Origin: Bacteroidia bacterium
GTDB taxonomy: Bacteria > Bacteroidota > Bacteroidia > Flavobacteriales > Flavobacteriaceae
Length of the DNA: 43,360 nt
Reading direction: 5' to 3'
NCBI GenBank assembly: GCA_030431695.1
Contig: JAUIIU010000018.1
Span: 1-43,360 of the forward strand
Positions 35,492-41,336 of the stretch are shown one piece after another (position 1 is the first letter of the stretch; the number at the start of each line of letters is the position of its first letter). Below the pieces are notes generated by a model. That model did not search any database. It was given only the letters and a program-made list of their open reading frames with translations, and was not told the DNA's origin. The translations under genes were made by a program, and so were the position numbers.

Positions 35492-38400
35492 CTATTCGGC
35501 TACGGTCGAAAGTGCTGTGTCCTCAACTTCGGCACTATCGATCTCCGATTGGAGGCTGTCAATCGTTTCCGGCTCGGCATCGAGGTCGATCCCTTCGTTT
35601 TCAGCATAGAAATGACGGAACAACTTCAGGTGATTGTTGAATTCCGTAGCCTGCGCTTTGCCAAACTCTTCGGTGTCGAAAACAATGGCCACATCCACTA
35701 TACTCCTGTAGCGTTCCATATTACTGATGATCTCGTCGGCCAGGGTATATTGTTGCTTCACCTTCATTCCGCTGAAGAACAACAGGTTCTCCTGGTATTT
35801 CTTAGAGACATCATTGAAGATCGCCCGGGCCTTTTCCGGCTTGTCCAGTTCGTAGTAACCAAGGATGAATGGTTCGAGCAGCGAGTAGTACTCAAAGTAC
35901 TTCACCGGCATTTTTTCCATGGCAAGATCAAGTATATTCTCGGCCTTCTCGTGTTTACCTTCGTTGATCAGGGTTTCGGCAAGACGGGCCAGGTTACTCC
36001 TGTACGAAATACCATTTCTCCGGGTTTCCGTATCGTGGTATATATCCGGGTTTCCACTGTTCCCCCAATCCCAGGACATAACGATATCGTACATTTTGTC
36101 ACTGTCTATTCGACCCATATCGAAAGGACTGCGCTGATCCAGGGGTGTACGGATTGGAACAAGTTTATACACTATCCCATCCAGTTGCAGGTAGTCCTTC
36201 ATCCACAGGTAGTCGTCGTCACCAAAACTACCACCACTGAAGTAGATCGGACGCTCCCAATTGTTATTTGCGATGATATCGAGCATCATCATCCTGTTCT
36301 TGTATAGGATGTCACCTTTCAGGACAATATCGATATAAGGAACGATCAGGTCCGCATCCTTTTCAGCAACAATACCATTACGAAGTACCGCCTCTTTATC
36401 TACGGGTACACGGATCACTTTTGAAGGGAAAGAATTGGCTATTTGTCCGCTCTCCAGCGCAATGGTGGTCGCCTCACTGTCGTTTGCCACCCAGTTCATC
36501 CATTTCTTGATATCCAGTGTATCCTGGGGTGTTTCCTGGTAGAAGAGGAAGTCACGACTACCGTATTTATAGTCGTCGTGTGTGAGTTGAGAAGGTATTG
36601 GATCACTGGTCCATGCCTTCTTCTTCATATCGTCAATGTACCAGTCGGTTTGGAAAAGGCTGGTATTGATGATCCTAATATCCTGCCTGTGTCCTTCAAT
36701 GTTTTGCTGATACCAAAGGGCGAAGGTATCGTTGTCCCCGATGGTAAAGAGTATGGCGTTCTCGTCGCAGGAATCCAGGTACATTCGTCCCATGGATTGG
36801 GCGGTATAGCGACCGGACCTGTCGTGATCATCCCAGTTCTGGGAGGCCAGGAGTACTGGGCCTGCAATGGCAGTTATGACCAGGATGACCGGCAATGCCA
36901 GTTTAGGTTTCAGGTATTGCTTTGTCATCTCGTAAAGTGCATAGACACCGAAACCGATCCACATAGCGAAAACGTAAAAAGAACCAACGAGCGCGTAATC
37001 ACGTTCCCTGGGTTCGAAGGGCCGTTCGTTCAGGTAAACTTTGAGGGCGAGACCGGTAAACAGGAAGAATACCAGCAACACCCAGAAGGTCCGTTTGTCG
37101 TTGAAAAAATGAAACAACAGGCCGATGATCCCCAGCAGTAAAGGCAGGAAGTAATAGGTATTCCGAGCCTTGTTGTCTTTCATATCCGAAGTAAGGTTGT
37201 CCTGGCTTCCGAGGAAAATCTCGTCGATGAATTTAATGCCGCTGATCCAGTTTCCATTGAGATAGTCGTCGTTCCCCTGGACGTCGTTTTGCCTGCCCAC
37301 AAAGTTCCAGGCGAAGTATCGCCAGTACATATAGCCGAACTGGTAGGAAAACATGAATTTGATATTGTCTGTGAAAGACGGCTTTTCAATATCGAGATAA
37401 GCACCGAAATTCGTCAGGAAGGTATGGTAATCCTCCACATCAACCAGGCCTTCGTTATAGGCTTGTTTAAACTTATTGACCTCTTCGATGAGCCTGGGTT
37501 CGTTTCGATATGGTCTTTTTACACTGAAATCTAGTCCGTCGAGGAAGCTGAGATAATTCTCGGTATGCTCGATACTCCACATACGAGGAAGAATTGCTTT
37601 GTGAGCGTCATCCGTATTCTGATTGGCGTTCTTGTAATTATTTACAATGATATATTTTCCGGCTTTTTCGTCCTTTTCATACTTAGGTTTATCGTCCTTG
37701 TACGGGTTGTCGGCATCGAGGCCGGCATAGGTTTCGGTAAACTGGGGTCCGTAGAACAGGTGGGTTTCCGGGTATTGTTCACGGTTGTAGTAGGCGAGGA
37801 GTTCCCTGGCGTTATTTGGGTTGTTTTCATTGATCACCACCCCTGCATTGGCCCTGACGGGTAGCATCAGCCAACTCGAGAAACCTATAAAGATGAAGAG
37901 CACACACAGAATTAATGTATTGACCCTGGCGAAGCCTTTTTTTCGGGTGTATCGTAGTCCGTAGTAAAATAGCGCGATGAATAATAGTCCGGCGATGATT
38001 GTTCCTGAATTGAATGGCAGTCCGATATCATTCACGAAGAACAATTCCGAAGCACTGAAGAACTTCATGGTCATTGGTAGCAGCAACTTGAAAATAAATA
38101 ACAGGATAGCTACCACCACGATATTTGCAATGATGAACCCTTTGGTGGTTATCTTATCGGTGTTTTTAAAGTAGTACAGGAACCCAATTGCCGGTATCGT
38201 AAGTAAGCCCATGAAGTGTACTCCAAACGACAGGCCGGTAATGAAAGCTATCAATATCAACCAGCGATCACCGCGGGGGGTGTTCATTTCACGTTCCCAG
38301 CGAAGTCCCGCGTAGAACATCAGGGATACGATACAGGCGGCTGAAGCATACACTTCTGCCTCTACAGCATTGAACCAAAAGCTATCGGTAAAGGCAAATG

Positions 38401-38791
38401 CCAGTGAGCCTACCGCAGCACTTCCCAGTATGGCCATGGCGCTGTTCTTATTGATCTCCTCATGTTTGGAGACGACCTTGCGAAGCAGCATTGTAAGTGA
38501 CCAGAACATGAACAAGACAGTGAAAGCACTTGCGAACACCGACATCAGGTTGATGGTGAGCGCTATATTGCTTGCATCCATTGCAAAGATGGAGAAGAAC
38601 GCCCCCATGATCTGGTAGAGGGGTGCCCCAGGTGGGTGGCCGACTTCAAGATTACTGGCTGTTGTGATATACTCCCCGGCATCCCAGAAACTGGCCGTTG
38701 GTTCTACGGTGAGCCAGTAGGTGAGAAGCGCGATGGTGAATACACTCCATCCAAGTATTCTGTTCCATTTGATAAAGTTGAAATCGGACAT
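35492..38791 (-). CDS. DUF2723 (protein O-mannosyltransferase-like) membrane protein with TPR-like tail
   Basis: This 1,099-residue protein has about a dozen amino-terminal helices (~10-320 and ~560-690) forming a DUF2723 domain of the GT-C fold. The first extracytoplasmic loop holds the acidic FWDAGEY motif (Asp37, Glu40) and a GHPPGAPLY stretch. In GT-C enzymes this position binds the lipid-phosphate sugar donor. The carboxy-terminal half is extracytoplasmic and ends in TPR-like helices (LAETLINEGKHEKAENILD, ELDKPEKARAIFND). The family is typical of Bacteroidota and is thought to glycosylate proteins or envelope lipids outside the membrane. It is co-transcribed with a polysaccharide deacetylase, which suggests modified-sugar transfer. 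The reaction is inferred. Confidence 0.88.
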   Translation of the reverse strand: MSDFNFIKWNRILGWSVFTIALLTYWLTVEPTASFWDAGEYITTASNLEVGHPPGAPLYQIMGAFFSIFAMDASNIALTINLMSVFASAFTVLFMFWSLTMLLRKVVSKHEEINKNSAMAILGSAAVGSLAFAFTDSFWFNAVEAEVYASAACIVSLMFYAGLRWEREMNTPRGDRWLILIAFITGLSFGVHFMGLLTIPAIGFLYYFKNTDKITTKGFIIANIVVVAILLFIFKLLLPMTMKFFSASELFFVNDIGLPFNSGTIIAGLLFIALFYYGLRYTRKKGFARVNTLILCVLFIFIGFSSWLMLPVRANAGVVINENNPNNARELLAYYNREQYPETHLFYGPQFTETYAGLDADNPYKDDKPKYEKDEKAGKYIIVNNYKNANQNTDDAHKAILPRMWSIEHTENYLSFLDGLDFSVKRPYRNEPRLIEEVNKFKQAYNEGLVDVEDYHTFLTNFGAYLDIEKPSFTDNIKFMFSYQFGYMYWRYFAWNFVGRQNDVQGNDDYLNGNWISGIKFIDEIFLGSQDNLTSDMKDNKARNTYYFLPLLLGIIGLLFHFFNDKRTFWVLLVFFLFTGLALKVYLNERPFEPRERDYALVGSFYVFAMWIGFGVYALYEMTKQYLKPKLALPVILVITAIAGPVLLASQNWDDHDRSGRYTAQSMGRMYLDSCDENAILFTIGDNDTFALWYQQNIEGHRQDIRIINTSLFQTDWYIDDMKKKAWTSDPIPSQLTHDDYKYGSRDFLFYQETPQDTLDIKKWMNWVANDSEATTIALESGQIANSFPSKVIRVPVDKEAVLRNGIVAEKDADLIVPYIDIVLKGDILYKNRMMMLDIIANNNWERPIYFSGGSFGDDDYLWMKDYLQLDGIVYKLVPIRTPLDQRSPFDMGRIDSDKMYDIVMSWDWGNSGNPDIYHDTETRRNGISYRSNLARLAETLINEGKHEKAENILDLAMEKMPVKYFEYYSLLEPFILGYYELDKPEKARAIFNDVSKKYQENLLFFSGMKVKQQYTLADEIISNMERYRSIVDVAIVFDTEEFGKAQATEFNNHLKLFRHFYAENEGIDLDAEPETIDSLQSEIDSAEVEDTALSTVAE

Positions 38792-39016
38792 AAAGAAACT
38801 GGGTTATTGGTCGAGGCGAATTTACTAATAATATGCCTAAAGGGACTCCTAAAAATATGCTAACGTGGTAGTTCTTGGGTTTATTTCGTAAAATGGAGGG
38901 TGGAAATTGGTACTAGAACTTAAGTTCCTGGAGAATTGGGGGTTGTAGTACGGTATTAGTCATTCCGTAATCCACACAGGTTGGGAGGATAGGGCTTATT
39001 TTTTAAATGAAATTGT
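38792..39016. other. Intergenic region between the DUF2723 gene and the tRNA-Gln promoter
   Basis: This AT-leaning stretch upstream of the DUF2723 gene has no credible gene. At 38868-38935 there is a GTGGTAGTTCTTGG sequence and, 40 bp on, AGAACTTAAGTTCC. These faintly resemble the two flanks of the hairpin repeats at 39.4-39.7 kb and may be a decayed copy. GAACTTAAGTTC here is also a perfect 12-bp palindrome. Confidence 0.35.
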
Positions 39017-39046
39017 TTGTGTGTAACAAAGATTCTGCTAAATTTG
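39017..39046 (+). promoter_or_regulatory. Promoter of tRNA-Gln
   Basis: TTG (39017-39019), a 19-bp spacer and TAAATTTG (39039-39046) form a perfect Bacteroidota promoter. The expected start near 39053 gives a leader of about 60 nt before the tRNA. Confidence 0.85.
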
Positions 39047-39047
39047 C

Positions 39048-39106
39048 ACCCTCCTACGCATCCGCAGATGGCGGAAGCTTCGGAGGGCGCAGGTCCAAAG
39101 TAGGAG
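39048..39106 (+). repeat. Palindrome-rich 5' leader of the tRNA-Gln transcript
   Basis: Several overlapping inverted repeats lie between promoter and tRNA. CTCCTAC (39051-39057) pairs with GTAGGAG (39100-39106). Alternatively CCCTCC (39049-39054) pairs with GGAGGG (39082-39087). Inside them TCCGC/GCGGA forms a small hairpin. The element looks like a compact palindromic repeat or a processing structure for the tRNA 5' end. Confidence 0.5.
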
Positions 39107-39113
39107 AAAATAC

Positions 39114-39186
39114 TGGCCCATGGTGTAACTGGCAACACGTCTGATTTTGGTTCAGAAGAGTCTAGGTTCGAGCCCTAGTGGGCCAA
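39114..39186 (+). tRNA. tRNA-Gln (anticodon UUG)
   Basis: The 73-nt sequence folds into a full cloverleaf. The acceptor stem is TGGCCCA/TGGGCCA with discriminator A, the D stem GTGT/ACAC, and the anticodon stem TCTGA/TCAGA with loop TTTTGGT giving anticodon TTG. The T stem is CTAGG/CCTAG with loop TTCGAGC. The CCA end is not encoded. It has its own promoter and terminator and no neighbouring tRNA. Confidence 0.93.
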
Positions 39187-39188
39187 CA
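39170..39188 (+). repeat. 19-bp direct repeat, copy 1 (3' end of tRNA-Gln)
   Basis: GAGCCCTAGTGGGCCAACA covers the T loop, the T-stem 3' side, the acceptor 3' strand and two bases beyond. An identical copy lies at 39288-39306. Confidence 0.9.
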
Positions 39189-39198
39189 GGAAATTGAA

Positions 39199-39229
39199 AG
39201 TCTCAAACTGTAGTTTGGGACTTTTTTTG
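39199..39229 (+). terminator. Intrinsic terminator of tRNA-Gln
   Basis: A 10-bp stem (AGTCTCAAAC with GTTTGGGACT, one T-G pair) and a TGTA loop are followed by eight T residues. It lies 12 bp after the tRNA. Confidence 0.9.
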
Positions 39230-39251
39230 TGGACCAGACTGAGATTTCGAA

Positions 39252-39297
39252 ACTAGGGCGAGAAGTTTATCCTGAGCTTGACGAAGGGAGCCCTAGT
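39252..39297 (+). repeat. REP-like palindromic element next to the duplicated tRNA end
   Basis: ACTAGGGC (39252-39259) is the inverse of GCCCTAGT (39290-39297), making a long hairpin. Inside is CCTGAGCTTGACGAAGG, a near-palindrome of a type often found as a dispersed repeat in bacterial genomes. The right arm belongs to the tRNA-derived direct repeat. Confidence 0.5.
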
Positions 39298-39306
39298 GGG
39301 CCAACA
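39288..39306 (+). repeat. 19-bp direct repeat, copy 2 (tRNA-Gln 3'-end remnant)
   Basis: This is an exact copy of the 3' end of tRNA-Gln, 118 bp from the original. The sequence before it shows no tRNA body. It is either an integration or excision scar (attachment-site-like) or the remainder of a second tRNA-Gln gene lost by deletion. Confidence 0.8.
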
Positions 39307-39350
39307 AAGCAAAAGCCCCGGAAAATACTTTCCGGGGCTTTTGCTTTGTT
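39305..39350 (+). terminator. Very strong intrinsic terminator after the tRNA remnant
   Basis: A perfect 20-bp stem (left arm CAAAGCAAAAGCCCCGGAAA, right arm its exact complement) has a 4-nt loop. The arms carry their own A and T runs, so it can act on both strands. It is far stronger than a plain intergenic region needs and fits a lost second tRNA transcription unit. Confidence 0.85.
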
Positions 39351-39423
39351 TGTTATCAGTTATAAGTTATCGGCTGGGGTTAAATTATTTGACAATTCTG
39401 AGAATATTTCATAAACTAATTCG

Positions 39424-39499
39424 GCCCACCGTCGTGGGTGGTTGTTCAAGCATTTTTGTAAACTGAAAACTACAAAAATGCTTGAACTTTCCGTTCCCC
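39424..39499 (+). repeat. Hairpin repeat element, copy 1
   Basis: In order this holds a small CCCAC/GTGGG hairpin, the conserved GGGTGGTTGTTC, a perfect 17-bp stem (39444-39460 with 39471-39487) with a 10-nt loop, then the conserved GAACTTTCCGTTCCCC. TGAATTGT follows 14 bp later. Copy 2 has the same plan with a different stem sequence. Confidence 0.85.
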
Positions 39500-39612
39500 G
39501 TGCTATCTCCGGATGAATTGTTGCGTGGCTCTTTGTTTTGGGTTATAGGTTTAGTGGTTTAAAGTTTATTGTCACCACCATCGCAGAACACGATTAGTTG
39601 CGACAATTTATT

Positions 39613-39688
39613 GCCCACTTTTATGGGTGGTAGTTCTTTGAATTTTGTAGTTTGAATTGTACAAAATTCTAAGAACTTTCCGTTCCCC
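39613..39688 (+). repeat. Hairpin repeat element, copy 2
   Basis: This has the same plan as copy 1: CCCA/TGGG mini-hairpin, GGGTGGTAGTTC, a 17-bp stem with one mismatch (39633-39649 with 39660-39676), a 10-nt loop, then GAACTTTCCGTTCCCC and TGAATTGT. In the middle of the stem five of six left-arm bases differ from copy 1, and four of the five changes are compensated on the right arm. Confidence 0.85.
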
Positions 39689-39715
39689 ACTCTGAATTGT
39701 TTATGATTACCTATA

Positions 39716-39731
39716 GAACTTTCCGTTCTCC
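39716..39731 (+). repeat. Hairpin repeat element, half copy (3' flank only)
   Basis: GAACTTTCCGTTCTCC differs by one base from the 3' flank of copies 1 and 2. It is followed by TTGAATTGT as in the others. The left arm and loop are absent, so this is a truncated copy or a separately used half. Confidence 0.75.
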
Positions 39732-39878
39732 AATACTTGAATTGTGAGGCGGAAGACGGTTCGGTATTGTTGTGGAGTGTTTTTGTGGGTGTCAGATACT
39801 GCCAATATTGATATTGTCCTTGTTTTATTTGGAAATGTGCCATATTCTGTTAGGTTATAGAAGAACAAAATTCTTTTT

Positions 39879-40742
39879 ATGAGGCAACTGAAGATTACCA
39901 AACAGATCACAAATCGCGAATCCAAGGCTTTAGAATCTTATCTCCAGGATGTGAGTAAACTATCAATGATCACAGCAGAGGAAGAAGTAGAACTGGCGCG
40001 CAGGATCCGGGAAGGAGACCAGGTGGCCCTGGATAAATTGGTTAAGGCTAATCTGAGATTTGTTATTTCAGTCGCAAAACAATATCAGAACCAGGGGTTG
40101 AAATTACCGGATTTGATCAATGAAGGAAACCTCGGACTGGTCAAAGCCGCTAAGCGCTTTGATGAAACTCGCGGATTTAAATTTATTAGTTACGCTGTGT
40201 GGTGGATCCGACAGGCCATTTTGCAAGCACTGGCGGAGCAAGCGCGTATCGTCCGCTTACCATTGAATAAAATTGGAAGCATAAACCGGATCAATAAAAC
40301 CTACTCATTTCTGGAACAGGAATATCAAAGACCTCCCACAGCCGATGAGATCGCGAAAGAGCTTGATATGACGGTCAGGGATGTGAAAACTTCGGTCAAG
40401 AACTCCAGGAAACATGTTTCAACCGATGCTCCTCTCAAGGAAGGAGAGACTTCAAGTTTGTACGATGTCCTTAAGCACAATGAGTCCCCAAATCCCGAAT
40501 CTACTTTACTCCAGGATTCCCTATTGACGGATATCGGTATAGTATTGGAAACATTACCACCAAGGCAGGCAGATGTTATTCGCCTGTACTACGGAATCGG
40601 CGAGAAAGCGCCGATGAGCCTTGAAGAGATTGGTGGAATTTTCGACATCACCAGGGAACGAGCCAGACAGATCAGGGAACGCGCTATTCGTAAGCTCAGG
40701 GGAACATCCCGTATTAGGATCCTGCGTGCATATCTCGGCTAA
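39879..40742 (+). CDS. Sigma-70 family RNA polymerase sigma factor (RpoD-like)
   Basis: This 287-residue factor has the Bacteroidota primary-sigma plan without region 1.1. Region 1.2 spans ~15-45 ([20 protein letters not shown]). Regions 2.1-2.4 span ~50-120, with [36 protein letters not shown] and [12 protein letters not shown]. Region 3 is ~125-200 and region 4 ~225-287, ending [22 protein letters not shown]. It reads -33/-7 promoters. Compared with the housekeeping factor as I remember it, region 4 is altered ([35 protein letters not shown]) and the linker is divergent. I therefore take it as a paralogue rather than the primary sigma factor. The upstream region carries the hairpin repeats. 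Confidence 0.9.
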   Translation: MRQLKITKQITNRESKALESYLQDVSKLSMITAEEEVELARRIREGDQVALDKLVKANLRFVISVAKQYQNQGLKLPDLINEGNLGLVKAAKRFDETRGFKFISYAVWWIRQAILQALAEQARIVRLPLNKIGSINRINKTYSFLEQEYQRPPTADEIAKELDMTVRDVKTSVKNSRKHVSTDAPLKEGETSSLYDVLKHNESPNPESTLLQDSLLTDIGIVLETLPPRQADVIRLYYGIGEKAPMSLEEIGGIFDITRERARQIRERAIRKLRGTSRIRILRAYLG

Positions 40743-40766
40743 TTATACGGTTTTTTCTGAAGGTGA

Positions 40767-41153
40767 TCACACCTTAGTAGCAGACAGCCGGATTGGCTTG
40801 ATCTGTATATCCAGTTCCTTGATGATCTGATCGGTAAAGCGATAATGACCCCTCATGGTGATGATCTTGAATTTGTGCTTCTTCAACTTGCTGAGCGTAT
40901 CCAAAAACAACCATTTGGATTTCAATAGCCTGGGCTTAGAGCTTTTCACCCCCAGTTCGAAATAATATTTCACACCACCCATATAACCTACTATGTCGGG
41001 AATAATAGTTACGTCGGTGTCCTTCTTGTAAAAAGATTTTGGGCTTTCATAGCCGTCTAGATCTGCCTTGATATCTGTAAATCCACTATCTGATAGATGA
41101 TCTATGGACCTTTCAAGTAATTCTGTATGTTCTATTCTATCTTCGTGTACCAT
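40767..41153 (-). CDS. Small protein of unknown function, possibly nuclease-like
   Basis: I do not recognise this 128-residue protein. It has no signal peptide or membrane helix. An alpha-helix, two strands (TDVTIIPDIVGYM and GVKYYFELGVKSS), a long basic helix and a final strand suggest a restriction-endonuclease-like fold. The Pro-Asp at 52-53 and E66-x3-K70 recall a PD-(D/E)xK site, but the spacing ExxxK instead of ExK is off, so activity is doubtful. It is convergent with the sigma gene (24 bp apart) and divergent from the propeller sensor. Confidence 0.7.
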   Translation of the reverse strand: MVHEDRIEHTELLERSIDHLSDSGFTDIKADLDGYESPKSFYKKDTDVTIIPDIVGYMGGVKYYFELGVKSSKPRLLKSKWLFLDTLSKLKKHKFKIITMRGHYRFTDQIIKELDIQIKPIRLSATKV

Positions 41154-41336
41154 AACCTATAGGATAACAAAAATTGAGGACTTTTCCAATTATTGACTCT
41201 GTTCCGGTAATTTTTTACGGTTAAAATTTCCCAATGCTTCCACACTATGACCACTAATACCAATCAGATTCATGACTCGGGCATTTTCTTCAAAAACTCC
41301 CAAATTCCCTATATTTAATCCTTCAACAAACTAACC

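Larger units (their letters stand above)
39351..39878. other. 528-bp noncoding region with hairpin repeats upstream of the sigma gene
   Basis: No convincing gene is present: the frames that stay open run through the repeats and have no recognisable protein. The region contains two full hairpin repeats, one half copy, and the untranslated region of the sigma-factor gene. No perfect TTG-TAnnTTTG promoter for the sigma gene was found. Confidence 0.6.

Noticed and set aside
39252-39297. An insertion sequence end
   Set aside because: No transposase frame or target-site duplication beyond the tRNA-derived repeat was found.
39288-39306. A second tRNA-Gln gene
   Set aside because: Only the 3' 19 bp match; the anticodon and D arms are absent, so it is a remnant, not a gene.
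39229-39466. Plus-strand open frames of 61-62 codons across the tRNA remnant and terminator
   Set aside because: They translate the tRNA-derived repeat and the 20-bp hairpin arms, and show no protein-like features.
39424-39731. Integron attC sites or a CRISPR array
   Set aside because: The expected attC core pair (RYYYAAC/GTTRRRY) is not placed at the stem base, no integrase gene or cassette frames are seen, and the copies are two hairpins with different stems rather than identical spaced repeats.
39559-39925. Two minus-strand open frames of 94 and 72 codons
   Set aside because: They run through the hairpin repeats, so recurring residues such as GNGKF come from the repeated DNA. No signal peptide, domain or plausible start context is visible.
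40760-40775. AAGGTG-ATCA-CACCTT palindrome between the sigma gene and the hypothetical gene
   Set aside because: It looks like a terminator stem but has no T run on either strand after it, and it includes the stop codon of the minus-strand gene.
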